This document shows, one piece after another, positions 35,346 through 44,083 of a stretch of 64,000 nucleotides of DNA. A program made the position numbers and the translations under genes. The notes below the pieces were generated by a model. The model was not told the origin of the DNA, made no database searches, and saw nothing but the letters and a program-made list of their open reading frames with translations. The stretch is taken from contig NZ_CP043959.1 of the NCBI RefSeq assembly GCF_008632955.1, positions 496,001 to 560,000 of the forward strand, in the 5' to 3' direction. Each line of letters starts with the position of its first letter. Position 1 is the stretch's first letter. Origin of the DNA: Streptomyces tendae. Lineage in GTDB: Bacteria; Actinomycetota; Actinomycetes; Streptomycetales; Streptomycetaceae.

Positions 35346-35984
35346 ATGGTGACCGAGGACGCCTACACAGCCGCCCCCTTCCTGCCCACCCGCGGCGGAC
35401 TCCCCGCACTCAGGAAGGCCGCCGCCACCTGCCGAGGCTGCCCCCTCCACCGCGACGCCACGCAAACGGTCTTCGGCACCGGCAAGGCCACCGCCCGCCT
35501 GATGCTCGTCGGGGAGCAGCCAGGTGACCAGGAGGACCGTCAGGGCACCCCCTTCGTCGGCCCCGCGGGGCATCTGCTCGACCGTGCCCTCGCCGACGCC
35601 GGCCTCGACCCCGCCGACGCCTACGTCACCAACGCCGTGAAGCACTTCAGGTTCACCCGGGCCGAGCCCCGCAAACGCCGTATCCACAAGGCGCCGACCC
35701 TCCGGGAGGCCGCCGCCTGCGCCCCCTGGCTCGCCGCCGAACTCGCGGCCGTCGAGCCCGAGATGGTCGTCGTCCTCGGCGCGACCGCCGGGAAGGCGCT
35801 GCTCGGCTCCTCGTTCCGGGTCACCCATGTACGCGGCACGGTGCTGGAGGAGGAGATCCACGGCCACCGGCGGCGCCTGGTCCCCACCGTGCACCCCTCG
35901 GCCGTACTGCGCTCCGACGACCGCGACGCCGCGTACCAAGGGCTGGTCTCCGACCTGAAAGTGGCTGCGCGGGCGCTGAAGTAA
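35346..35984 (+). CDS. udgX: Uracil-DNA glycosylase, UdgX type
   Basis: 212-residue family-4-like uracil-DNA glycosylase of the UdgX branch, which forms a covalent link to the abasic site. Motif A is GEQPGDQED (residues 56-64). The diagnostic KRRIH loop is at residues 110-114, with His114 as the covalent nucleophile. Iron-sulphur ligands include Cys29, Cys32 and Cys125. Motif VHPSAVLRS is near 180. Length matches mycobacterial UdgX. ATG 35346; GTG 35349 is adjacent. Not part of an evident operon. Confidence 0.9.
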   Translation: MVTEDAYTAAPFLPTRGGLPALRKAAATCRGCPLHRDATQTVFGTGKATARLMLVGEQPGDQEDRQGTPFVGPAGHLLDRALADAGLDPADAYVTNAVKHFRFTRAEPRKRRIHKAPTLREAAACAPWLAAELAAVEPEMVVVLGATAGKALLGSSFRVTHVRGTVLEEEIHGHRRRLVPTVHPSAVLRSDDRDAAYQGLVSDLKVAARALK

Positions 35985-36000
35985 TAGTTACACTCCCTCC

Positions 36001-36525
36001 ATGCCCCTTACTTTCACCCTGGACCCTGAGGTCACGCGCCGACTCCGCGACGGCATCCTCGACCTCTGGGCCGACGTCACCGAGGCGGGTGGCGCCGTCG
36101 GCTTCGTACCGCCGGTGACGCGGGAGGACATCCGCCCCACCCTGCTGCGGCAGTTCGCCGACATGGCGGAGGGCCGCTCCCGGCTGCTCGTGGGGCACGA
36201 CGAGGAGGGCGAGGTCGCCGCCACGGCGTTCCTCACCCGCAACACCCACCCCCTGATGACGCACTGGATCTGGCTGTACACGGTGATGGTCCACCCCCGC
36301 CACCAGGGCAAGGGCTACGGCCGCGACCTGCTCGCCGCCGCCGAGCGCTCCGCCCGCACCCTCGACGGCGTGGAGGCGATCCGCCTCACCTGCCGCGGCG
36401 GCCTCGGCCTGGAGCGCTTCTACGCGGCCTGCGGCTACAAGGAGGTCGGCCGGGTCCCGGGCGCGATCCGCGTGGCACCCGGCGACGACCGGGACGACGT
36501 GATCATGCTGCTGCCGCTGACCTGA
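36001..36525 (+). CDS. GNAT family N-acetyltransferase
   Basis: 174-residue acetyltransferase. The acetyl-CoA-binding motif A is MVHPRHQGKGYGRDLLAAAE (about residues 97-116), preceded by strand WLYTVMV. The C-terminal ERFYAACGYKEVGRVPGAI is the usual GNAT end. Opening LTFTLDPEVTRRLRDGILDL is unremarkable. ATG at 36001 begins 16 bases after udgX. Substrate unknown. Confidence 0.85.
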   Translation: MPLTFTLDPEVTRRLRDGILDLWADVTEAGGAVGFVPPVTREDIRPTLLRQFADMAEGRSRLLVGHDEEGEVAATAFLTRNTHPLMTHWIWLYTVMVHPRHQGKGYGRDLLAAAERSARTLDGVEAIRLTCRGGLGLERFYAACGYKEVGRVPGAIRVAPGDDRDDVIMLLPLT

Positions 36526-36644
36526 GCCCGGTGCGGATCCGCCACGGCGCCGTACCCCGCTGAAAGATCGGCCGCCGGACGTGCTTCACTGGACGTCGTC
36601 CCCTCGGGGACGTTTCTGACCGTACGCACGGAAGAGTGGATGAG

Positions 36645-36950
36645 ATGCTCCGCTACACGCTGATGCGCCTCGGAGTCTTCGCGGGCTGCCTCGTAGTCGT
36701 CTGGGGCCTTGTCTACTCCGGTGTCGCGCCGCGCGGTCTCGGCGACTCCAACGGCCTGTGGGTCGTGCTGCTCGCGCTGCTGGTCTCCGCCCCCATCAGT
36801 TTCGTCGTGCTCCGCAAGGAGCGGGACCGGGCCTCCGAGCGGATCGTGCGGCGGGTGGAGCGCGCCAAGGCCAACCTGGACGCCAACCGCACCCAGGAGG
36901 ACGCGGCCGACGACACGGCCCGCGCCCAGGGCCAGGCGCAGACCTCGTAA
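36645..36950 (+). CDS. DUF4229 membrane protein
   Basis: 101-residue protein with two membrane helices (residues 4-24 LMRLGVFAGCLVVVWGLVYS and 36-56 GLWVVLLALLVSAPISFVVL) followed by a charged helix RKERDRASERIVRRVERAKA and a polar tail. This is the DUF4229 layout. ATG 36645 has GGAAGAG eight bases upstream; GTG 36636 is inside that site's reach and unlikely. Terminator hairpin follows. Function unknown; the family is widespread in actinobacteria near menaquinone genes (recollection). Confidence 0.8.
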   Translation: MLRYTLMRLGVFAGCLVVVWGLVYSGVAPRGLGDSNGLWVVLLALLVSAPISFVVLRKERDRASERIVRRVERAKANLDANRTQEDAADDTARAQGQAQTS

Positions 36951-36980
36951 CGTCCCTCACACCCGCGCACCGCATCGTCG

Positions 36981-37018
36981 GCGCCCCGGGCTCCCGCATC
37001 GGCGGGAACCCGGGGCGC
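36981..37018 (+). terminator. Terminator after DUF4229 gene
   Basis: Arms GCGCCCCGGG and CCCGGGGCGC extended by an inner CCCGC/GCGGG stem, followed by TTTG. It lies 30 bases after the DUF4229 stop. Confidence 0.7.
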
Positions 37019-37064
37019 TTTGCGTTCTCTGTGTGTGTTTGCCCTCACGCCTTCCAAAGTAAGG

Positions 37065-37081
37065 CTTTGAGGATCTCAAAG
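37065..37081. promoter_or_regulatory. Palindrome upstream of leader peptide and symporter
   Basis: Perfect arms CTTTGAG and CTCAAAG around GAT, about 36 bases before the leader-peptide start. It is AT-richer than its surroundings and is a plausible repressor or activator site for the symporter unit. Confidence 0.45.
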
Positions 37082-37117
37082 TTCAGGTGTTACGGTCTCC
37101 TGGTGAAGTCAGCAGCC

Positions 37118-37204
37118 GTGTTCCCCACGCCCCGGAGTGTTCCGCTCGTGGCGCGCCTGCACGTGGACCTCTGCCGGGTCACCGCCGCGAACTGTCGTCC
37201 CTGA
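37118..37204 (+). CDS. Probable cysteine-type leader peptide
   Basis: Short frame of 28 codons ending LVARLHVDLCRVTAANCRP. The R-x-H-V-D-L-x-R-V pattern followed by a late Cys is that of actinobacterial 'putative leader peptides' seen before sulphur and cysteine genes. GTG 37118 is a possible start; GTG 37148 (18 codons, with CGGAG upstream at 37132) is an alternative. It ends 54 bases before a symporter with cystine-transporter features. Translation past the Cys codons probably senses cysteine charging; inferred. Confidence 0.55.
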   Translation: MFPTPRSVPLVARLHVDLCRVTAANCRP

Positions 37205-37258
37205 CGTTCCGCCCCCACCCGAGTCCCGTCACATCCCCACGCCTTTCCCCTCCGGAGC

Positions 37259-38563
37259 ATGTCCGTGTCCTCGAACACGCAGTCAAAGCTGCCTGTCCGC
37301 GTGCCCTTCTGGGCCCAGATACTCGCCGGCCTCGTCCTGGGCGTCCTGCTCGGCTGGCTCGCCCGCAGCCAGGACCTCTCCTGGCTGGTCACCACCCTGG
37401 AGAAGGTCGGCGGCACCTTCATCGGCCTGCTGAAGCTCGCCGTCGCCCCGCTGGTCTTCTTCGCGATCCTGGTCTCCATCACCAACCTGCGGAAGGTCAA
37501 CAACGCGGCCAGGCTGGCCTCGCGGACCCTCCTGTGGTTCATGGTCACCTCGCTGATCGCGGTGGCGATCGGCCTGGTCATCGGCCTGGTCACCAACCCG
37601 GGTGCGGGCACCGGCCTCACCCCGGCCGACGGCAAGGCCCCGGAGAAGACCGGCTCCTGGATCGACTTCCTCACCGGCATCGTGCCGACCGACGTGATCA
37701 CGCCGTTCACCGAACTGAACGTGCTGCAGATCGTGTTCATGGCCGCCGTCGCCGGCATCGCCGCCCTCCAGCTCGGTGAGAAGGCCCAGCCCATCCTCAC
37801 CCTGAGCGAGTCCGTCCTGGAGCTGCTGCAGAAGGCGCTGTGGTGGGTCATCCGCCTGGCCCCGCTCGGCACCGTCGGCCTCATCGGCAACGCCATCGCC
37901 ACCTACGGCTGGAACCTGATCGGCAAGTACGCCACCTTCACCGCCGACATCTACGTCGGCTGCCTGATCGTCCTCTTTGGCGTCTACCCGGCGCTGCTGG
38001 CGACCGCCGCCAAGGTCAACCCGGTGCAGTTCTTCAAGGGCGCCTGGCCCGCGATCCAGCTCGCCTTCGTCTCCCGCTCCTCCGTCGGCACCATGCCGCT
38101 GACCCAGAAGGTCACCGAGCGCCTGGGCGTGCCGAAGGAGTACGCCTCCTTCGCCGTGCCGTTCGGCGCGACCACGAAGATGGACGGCTGCGCCGCCATC
38201 TACCCGGCCATCGCCGCGATCTTCGTCGCGCAGATCTTCGACGTGCCGCTCGGGGTGGGCGACTACCTGCTGATCGCGTTCGTCTCGGTGGTGGGCTCCG
38301 CCGCCACGGCCGGCCTCACCGGCGCCACGGTCATGCTGACCCTCACCCTGTCCACCCTCGGCCTGCCGATGGAGGGCGTGGGCCTGCTCCTCGCCATCGA
38401 CCCGATCCTGGACATGATCCGCACGGCGACCAACGTCGCCGGGCAGGCCCTGATCCCGGTCGTCGTCTCCGCCCGCGAGGGCCTGCTCGACCGTGAGAAG
38501 TACGACACCGTGGCGTCGGCACCCATCGACGCGGACGAACCGCGGGTGGCGGTCGCCGCCTGA
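37259..38563 (+). CDS. Sodium/proton symporter, TcyP-like (cystine)
   Basis: 434-residue DAACS-family secondary transporter with eight helices and two re-entrant hairpins. HP1 reads AFVSRSSVGTMPLT and HP2 reads TTKMDGCAAIYPAIAAIF. These resemble the cystine carrier TcyP (SRSSAG-x-PL and NGCAGIYPA) rather than glutamate or C4-dicarboxylate carriers, whose HP2 reads NMDGT. So cystine uptake is the best guess, dicarboxylate the alternative. A cysteine-type leader peptide upstream supports this. ATG 37259 has CGGAG just ahead. A strong terminator follows. Confidence 0.75.
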   Translation: MSVSSNTQSKLPVRVPFWAQILAGLVLGVLLGWLARSQDLSWLVTTLEKVGGTFIGLLKLAVAPLVFFAILVSITNLRKVNNAARLASRTLLWFMVTSLIAVAIGLVIGLVTNPGAGTGLTPADGKAPEKTGSWIDFLTGIVPTDVITPFTELNVLQIVFMAAVAGIAALQLGEKAQPILTLSESVLELLQKALWWVIRLAPLGTVGLIGNAIATYGWNLIGKYATFTADIYVGCLIVLFGVYPALLATAAKVNPVQFFKGAWPAIQLAFVSRSSVGTMPLTQKVTERLGVPKEYASFAVPFGATTKMDGCAAIYPAIAAIFVAQIFDVPLGVGDYLLIAFVSVVGSAATAGLTGATVMLTLTLSTLGLPMEGVGLLLAIDPILDMIRTATNVAGQALIPVVVSAREGLLDREKYDTVASAPIDADEPRVAVAA

Positions 38564-38578
38564 CCGACGCGCCTCGAC

Positions 38579-38616
38579 GAGCGTCCCCGGGACCGTTCGT
38601 GGTCCCGGGGACGCTC
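38579..38616. terminator. Terminator after the symporter
   Basis: Perfect 16-base arms GAGCGTCCCCGGGACC and GGTCCCGGGGACGCTC with a GTTCGT loop, 16 bases past the symporter stop. Confidence 0.85.
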
Positions 38617-38750
38617 CCTGTCGCCCCGGCCTCTGTGAAGCCCGCCGACCGGCCCCCGGAACACATGATCGCCGATGTCGGAGGCCGCTGTTAGCCTCCT
38701 GCCGCTCGGCCGTTCGGTGATCGGGCATTACAGGGGAGGGGCTTTCGTCC

Positions 38751-40892
38751 ATGTCGGGAAGAGTGCGCAAGAGACGTGGGCTGCTAGGCAGTTGCCTGGC
38801 GGCGCTGGTGGTGGGGGCGGTGACGCCGTCCGCCGCGTCCGCTGCGGAGCAGTCCAACCTGCCGCCTGCCGTGCAGGACCTGCAGACCGCGTTCAAAGAC
38901 TGCGCGTCGGGTGACGAGCCGGCGTATGTCGGCAGCCCTCCGGCGCTCCAGGCCCGGCTGACCGATCCGGTGGAGGACGACCGCATCGGGTATCCGGAGC
39001 AGCTGACCGCCGAGTTCGAGATCTGGTGGTCCGATCCGGACGGCACCGCACAGCGGCGCACCTGGACCACCTCGCCGTACCCCGTGGGCCTGGTCCACCG
39101 CATCACCCTGCCGCCCGACATCCCGTCGGACACGGTCCTCTCATGGCATGTTCGGGCCAACGATGGCGTGGCGTACTCGCCCTGGAGCTCGGAAGCGCCG
39201 GGCGCCGCGTGCCGGTTCGTGTACGACGACGCGAGCCCGGCCGCTCCCGTCGTGAGCTCACCGGAGTACCCGGCGGACACGTGGTGGACCGGTGGGGTCG
39301 GCATCTACGGCAGCTTCACCATGGACTCTCCCTCCGCGGACGTCGTCGAGTACCGGTACACCTTCCTCGGCGGCCCGAGCGGCACCGCCCGCCCCGCCGA
39401 GATGGGCGGCCCCGCCACCATCCGTTACGTCCCGTTGAGCAGGGGTTCGCAGATCCTCAGCGTCCAGGCGCTGGACCGCGCCGGCCGGGTGAGCGGGCGC
39501 ACCGACTACTCCTTCTATCCGAATGCGGCGAGCGCGCCCGTCTCGCGCTGGAAGCTCGACGACGAGGCCGGCTCCGCCACGGCGGCGGCCGAGGCGGGGG
39601 AGGCCGCCCGGGCGGGACGTGGTGTGACCTTCGCGGGCCCCGCGCCCTCAGGGACCCCGCTCACGTCCACGGCCACCCTCGACGGCAGCCGTCACGGCTT
39701 CCTCACCACCGGCAGCCCGGCCGTCGACAGCGGCAGGACCTTCGCCGTCGGCGCCTGGGTGCGCCCGGCGCGCGACGACCGTTCCATGAACGTGCTGAGC
39801 CAGGACACGGCGTCCGGCGCCGCCTACGCCCTGGCTCTCGAGGCCCCGCGGAAGGCGAGCGCCTCCTGGTCCTTCACCCTTGGCGACGCGAAAGTCACCG
39901 GCGGCACGCCCGAGGCCGGTGAATGGGCCTACCTGCTGGGCGTCTACGACACCGAGACTGGGTACGCCCAGCTCTTCGTCGATGGTCGCGAGGTCGGCAC
40001 CAAGACCGAGGCCGCTCCGGTCAGGGCGGACGGCGCGTTCCAGATCGGCCGGACCTTGGGCCCGAACGGCTACCGCCGGCACTGGCACGGCGACGTCGGC
40101 GACGTCCGGGCGTACGACCGCCTCGTCGTCCCGAGCGAGGTGACCGACCTGGCCCACCGCAAGCCGAGGTTGCTGGGGCACTGGTCGTTCAGCACGGGCG
40201 ACGACGGCACCACGCCCGAGAACGCGGGCGGAGCGCCCCTGCGGCTCGGGACGGGCGCGTCGGTCTACCGCGTGTCGGACATGTGCACCCCCGACGTCGA
40301 TCCCGACTGCACGACGTGGCCCCGGTACCCGCTGGTCGGCGATGGGCACCTGGAGCTGGACGGTGAGAGCGGTCACGCCGCCCTCGACACCCCCGTCGTC
40401 GACACCGGTGACAGCTTCACCCTCGGAGTCGTCGCACGGATCGAGCAGAACGACGCCACCCGCCCGATGACGGTGCTCTCCCAGGCCGGTGAGCACACCG
40501 AAGCCTTCAAGCTGCGCTACGACCCGGCGCTGTACGCCTGGCAGCTGATCATGCCGGAGCGGGACGAGGCCGGCGCGCCCGAGAAGGTGGTCTCGCAGCT
40601 CACGATGCCGGACGGCGCCAACGGCTACGGCACCCAGCTGGCCATCGTCTACGACGACGCGACCGACACGGTCAGGCTGTTCGCCGACGGCTACACCGAG
40701 GCGGACGCCACCGCCCACCTCCAGGACGGCTGGACGAGCACCGGTCCGCTTCAGGTGGGCCGTGCCCGCACGGCCGACGGGTGGGGCGAACACCTGAAGG
40801 GCCAGGTGGACGAGCTCCAGGCGTACGCGGGCGCCCTGACGGACGAAGACGTACGCCAACTGGGCTGGGAGACCGATCCCTGTCTGTGCTGA
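38751..40892 (+). CDS. Secreted protein with two LamG-like domains
   Basis: 713-residue secreted protein. Basic n-region, hydrophobic stretch and AxA site (PSAASAAEQ) give a Sec signal peptide of about 32 residues. Residues 45-260 are Ig/fibronectin-like strands (YPEQLTAEFEIWWSDPDG, RYTFLGGPSG). Two concanavalin-like LamG domains follow (about 265-455 and 470-705), each with the FAVGAWVRPA / FTLGVVARIE strand and LFVDGREVGT / LFADGYTEAD strand. In Streptomyces these modules often end much larger proteins; here they stand alone. Likely binds surface or extracellular glycans. Ends in DPCLC. Confidence 0.75.
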   Translation: MSGRVRKRRGLLGSCLAALVVGAVTPSAASAAEQSNLPPAVQDLQTAFKDCASGDEPAYVGSPPALQARLTDPVEDDRIGYPEQLTAEFEIWWSDPDGTAQRRTWTTSPYPVGLVHRITLPPDIPSDTVLSWHVRANDGVAYSPWSSEAPGAACRFVYDDASPAAPVVSSPEYPADTWWTGGVGIYGSFTMDSPSADVVEYRYTFLGGPSGTARPAEMGGPATIRYVPLSRGSQILSVQALDRAGRVSGRTDYSFYPNAASAPVSRWKLDDEAGSATAAAEAGEAARAGRGVTFAGPAPSGTPLTSTATLDGSRHGFLTTGSPAVDSGRTFAVGAWVRPARDDRSMNVLSQDTASGAAYALALEAPRKASASWSFTLGDAKVTGGTPEAGEWAYLLGVYDTETGYAQLFVDGREVGTKTEAAPVRADGAFQIGRTLGPNGYRRHWHGDVGDVRAYDRLVVPSEVTDLAHRKPRLLGHWSFSTGDDGTTPENAGGAPLRLGTGASVYRVSDMCTPDVDPDCTTWPRYPLVGDGHLELDGESGHAALDTPVVDTGDSFTLGVVARIEQNDATRPMTVLSQAGEHTEAFKLRYDPALYAWQLIMPERDEAGAPEKVVSQLTMPDGANGYGTQLAIVYDDATDTVRLFADGYTEADATAHLQDGWTSTGPLQVGRARTADGWGEHLKGQVDELQAYAGALTDEDVRQLGWETDPCLC

Positions 40893-40981
40893 CGCCGCAC
40901 CGGCGTGCAGGGGGTGCTTTCCGGCAACGAGTGAGTGGTGACCGTTGCTGGGGAGCGCCCCTTACGCATGGTGCCGTGGTG

Positions 40982-41005
40982 GTGTGTGGTCACAGGACCA
41001 CACAC
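40982..41005. promoter_or_regulatory. Perfect palindrome upstream of SPFH operon
   Basis: Ten-base arms GTGTGTGGTC and GACCACACAC around ACAG, 51 bases before the SPFH1 start and 90 bases after the LamG stop. No T-tract follows, so an operator or 5'-UTR hairpin is more likely than a terminator. Confidence 0.5.
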
Positions 41006-41055
41006 ATGTCCCGCAGTGAACCGCGGGAACAGCACCACAGGCGAAGGGGGACCCC

Positions 41056-42738
41056 GTGGCACGTACGCGGGCGCAAAGCCTACGCAACGTCGCTCAGTCG
41101 GTCGTCGGCGGCGCGGATCCGCGCGCCGCGGCCCGTGACGAACTGCGCCGCCGCACCGGCGGCGGCACGTCACAGAGCGCGTCGCGCCGGGACACCGGGG
41201 ACGATCACGAGGAGTGGCCCGCCGAGGGCGACGGCATGGATCCGGCCGACTTCCCGGCCGCCCGGGAGCAGGACGGCAGCTCCGTCGACACGGTGATGCG
41301 GCAGAAGACCGTGTCGCTGGACGAGGCCGGCGAGGCGCTGAGCCGCAGTGAGCAGCTGCGGGAGGACGGCGAGACCGTGCACGCCATCTACCCGATGGTG
41401 ATGCCCAAGGGCCGCTCCCTGATGTCCATGCTGCCGGTGCTGTCGTTGCCGGTGATCGGGATCGTGGGCACGTCGGTCTCCTCGGCGGCCGGTGGCTGGA
41501 GCGTGACCCAGCCGGTGTTCGGGCTGCACTACTGGGTGATCGCGGTGGCCGCCGTCGCGTTCGTGTGGTGGCGGCAGGGCCTGGTCATGGTGCCGGACGG
41601 CTGTCAGGCGATGATCACCCGGTTCGGCAAGCTGGAGAAGGTCGTCGGCCCCGGGCGGGTCACCCTGCTCAGCCCCTGGAAGCGGGTGTCGTACATCGTC
41701 AACACCACCCGCGAGTACCCCTTCAACGCGCCGGTGCGGGAGGCCCCCACCAAGGGCGGCGTGAAGGCGTCCATCGACCTGTTCATCCAGTTCCGGATCA
41801 GCGACCCGGTGGAGTTCGTCTACACGCTCGGCGCGGTGCGCGGCTTCGAGGAGAAGCTCGGCAACGCGGTCAGCGAGACCATCCGCAGCCTGATCTACGA
41901 GCAGGAGGCGGCCGGCATCTACGACATGGTCGGCGAGGACAGCGGCCGTCTGCTGGAGCAGCTCAACCAGCAGTTCCGTCCCGCGGTGGAGCTCACCAAC
42001 GCCAACATCACGCACGCCGAGCCCTCCGACCGCCGCTACCGGATGGACCTGGCCGCACCCGAGATGGTCCGCATGGCCAAGGAGGCGTACACCCACGAGT
42101 ACGCGCTCCAGCTGCGCAAGGAGCAGGACGAGGGCGACCTGAACCGCGAACTCGCCTCCAGCCAGGAGACGCTGTCCGCGATCCAGGCCGACATTGCCCA
42201 GTACCAGGCGCAGATGGACACCGCCGTGGAGCGGGAGACCAACCGCGCCGAGGCGCTGGCCCGCCAGCGCTACGTGCAGGCCGAGTCGGAGGCCAAGGCC
42301 AACGCGGCGCTGCTGGAGGCGCAGGCCCTGGACATCCGCGCGGTGACCGCCGCGCAGGCCCCGGAGATCCTGGAGTACCGCTACCAGCAGCAGGTGCTCG
42401 ACACCCTGGAGCAGGTCGCCGACCACCTGCCGCGTCTGGTGCGCATCGGCGGCGCCGACGGCACGGGGGCCGCCGGGATCGACTTCCTGGAGCTGGCACG
42501 CGAGCTGGTCGGCGAGCGCGGCGGGGAGCTGTTCGGCGAGGGCGAGATGGCCGCCGTACGGGAACGACTGGCGGAGGTGTCCGCGCGGATCGCCGCCCGT
42601 GAGGAGGAGATCGGCGCGCTGCTGGCGGCCGAGCGGCCGACGGTGCCCGAGGTGCCGGAGACGGGCGTGACGAGCGCTGCCCCCGAGAGCGCCGAAGCCG
42701 ACGAAGTGTCCGGGTCCGCCGAGGAGGTCCAGCCGTGA
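41056..42738 (+). CDS. SPFH/Band 7 domain membrane protein
   Basis: 560-residue SPFH (stomatin/prohibitin/flotillin) protein. A polar N-terminal 110 residues precedes two hydrophobic stretches (about 122-142 MLPVLSLPVIGIVGTSV and 155-172). The SPFH domain runs about 175-375 (MVPDGCQAMITRFGKLEKVV start, IDLFIQFRISDPVEFVYTLG). A long coiled coil follows (ELASSQETLSAIQADIAQYQ, RQRYVQAESEAKANAALLEA), then an Ala/Glu-rich tail. Such proteins form membrane-scaffold oligomers. It overlaps the next SPFH gene by four bases, so the two probably form a hetero-oligomer. The GTG start is preceded by GAAGGGGG. Confidence 0.85.
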   Translation: MARTRAQSLRNVAQSVVGGADPRAAARDELRRRTGGGTSQSASRRDTGDDHEEWPAEGDGMDPADFPAAREQDGSSVDTVMRQKTVSLDEAGEALSRSEQLREDGETVHAIYPMVMPKGRSLMSMLPVLSLPVIGIVGTSVSSAAGGWSVTQPVFGLHYWVIAVAAVAFVWWRQGLVMVPDGCQAMITRFGKLEKVVGPGRVTLLSPWKRVSYIVNTTREYPFNAPVREAPTKGGVKASIDLFIQFRISDPVEFVYTLGAVRGFEEKLGNAVSETIRSLIYEQEAAGIYDMVGEDSGRLLEQLNQQFRPAVELTNANITHAEPSDRRYRMDLAAPEMVRMAKEAYTHEYALQLRKEQDEGDLNRELASSQETLSAIQADIAQYQAQMDTAVERETNRAEALARQRYVQAESEAKANAALLEAQALDIRAVTAAQAPEILEYRYQQQVLDTLEQVADHLPRLVRIGGADGTGAAGIDFLELARELVGERGGELFGEGEMAAVRERLAEVSARIAAREEEIGALLAAERPTVPEVPETGVTSAAPESAEADEVSGSAEEVQP

Positions 42739-44060
42739 GTTCCGCCCGCATGCACCGTCGTTCGGTCATCTCCGAGGCCGTCGCGCCCTGGGGTGACATC
42801 GCCCGCCTGCTGCGTGGCGGCGAGGCCGGCACCCTGCTGCCGGTCATCATCCCCAAGCACCGCCGCAGGCTGTGGTGGATGCTGCCGTTCTGGGCCGGCG
42901 CCTACGCCCTGCTGTCGGGCGTGATGCTGACGCTGAAGGAGTCCGGCTCCGACGGGCTGGGCGGCATGGCCGCCGGTGCCCTGGCCACGTTCTCCTACAC
43001 CGTCGGCGTGCTGCTGCTGGTGGCCGGCGGGCTGTGGTGGTGGCGCTCCTCGATCGTCGAGATCGAGCAGGGCACCAACGGCGTGCTCACCCGGTACGGC
43101 GCCGTCGTCCGCACCCTGGACGCGGGCCGGCACTACCTGTGGCACCCCTGGTCGCGGGTCGACTTCGTCGTCGACACGGCCACCGAGATCCCGTACTCGG
43201 CGCCCGTCATGGCCTGCCCCACGCAGGAGAACGTGCCGCTGCGCTCGATCGAGTTCTTCCTGAAGTTCCGCATCACCGACGCCGTGCTGTTCGTCCGCAC
43301 CATCGGCGCGGGCAACTTCGACCTGGTGCTGTCCAGCGCCGTGCAGGACGCGATCCGGCAGCGGGCCCGCCGGGTGCGTACCGAGCGCGCCTACGACCTG
43401 CGCGGCTCCGACGTCGCCGACATGCAGGACCTGCTGAACCACCAGCTGTCCCGCTACGGCGTGCGCATCACCGGCTGCAACATTCCCGACGTGCAGCTTC
43501 CGGCGCAGTACCAGCAGCACCTGGCCACCCGGGAGCAGGTCGCGAAGGAGAGCACCGCCTACGAGCAGGAGTGGGGGCTGATCCGCAAGCGCCGCATCGA
43601 CAGCCTGGGCATGGACATCGAGCGCGCCAAGAAGATCCGCGACGCCCGGATCGTCGAGGTGCGGGCCGCGCTGAACCGGGCCCGTGAGGAGGTCGCCCAG
43701 CTGCTGGAGCGGCAGGAGACCGAGGCCCAGCGGGTGCGCTTCGAGATCGAGACGCGGGGCCGCAGCGGTCTCATCGCCGCCGAGAACGAGGCCCGCGCCC
43801 AGCAGGCCCTCGCCAAGGCCTACCGCGACAACCGGGCGGTGCTCCAGTACGAACTGGCCCGCAGGCGGCTCGAAGTGGGCGCCGGACTGGCCGGCAAGGC
43901 ACCGCGTCCGGTCGTGGTGCGCACCGACGGCGGCACCGACACCTCGGCGCTGTCCACGCTGTTCACCGCGCAGCTGCTGCCGCGGCTGACGGCGGGCGAC
44001 CGGCTGGTGACCGGCGGCGCGGTCCGGCCGGCGGAGGACGGTGACCACGACCCGCGGTAG
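42735..44060 (+). CDS. SPFH/Band 7 domain membrane protein
   Basis: 441-residue second SPFH protein, coupled to the first (GTGA). Membrane helices at about 45-65 (LWWMLPFWAGAYALLSGVML) and 77-103 (LATFSYTVGVLLLVAGGLWW). SPFH domain about 105-300: IEQGTNGVLTRYGAVVRTL, IEFFLKFRITDAVLFVRTIG. Basic coiled coil from about 270 (IERAKKIRDARIVEVRAALN). It has no long polar N-terminus, unlike its partner. HflK/HflC-like architecture, but no FtsH gene is adjacent. Function as membrane organiser is inferred from the family. Confidence 0.85.
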   Translation: MSSARMHRRSVISEAVAPWGDIARLLRGGEAGTLLPVIIPKHRRRLWWMLPFWAGAYALLSGVMLTLKESGSDGLGGMAAGALATFSYTVGVLLLVAGGLWWWRSSIVEIEQGTNGVLTRYGAVVRTLDAGRHYLWHPWSRVDFVVDTATEIPYSAPVMACPTQENVPLRSIEFFLKFRITDAVLFVRTIGAGNFDLVLSSAVQDAIRQRARRVRTERAYDLRGSDVADMQDLLNHQLSRYGVRITGCNIPDVQLPAQYQQHLATREQVAKESTAYEQEWGLIRKRRIDSLGMDIERAKKIRDARIVEVRAALNRAREEVAQLLERQETEAQRVRFEIETRGRSGLIAAENEARAQQALAKAYRDNRAVLQYELARRRLEVGAGLAGKAPRPVVVRTDGGTDTSALSTLFTAQLLPRLTAGDRLVTGGAVRPAEDGDHDPR

Positions 44061-44083
44061 CGGCGGACCGTACGCTGTGTCCC

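Noticed and set aside
37259..38563. C4-dicarboxylate transporter DctA
   Set aside because: Same superfamily, but the hairpin residues (SRSSVG, GCAAIYPA) and the cysteine-type leader favour a TcyP-like cystine carrier; DctA kept only as the alternative.
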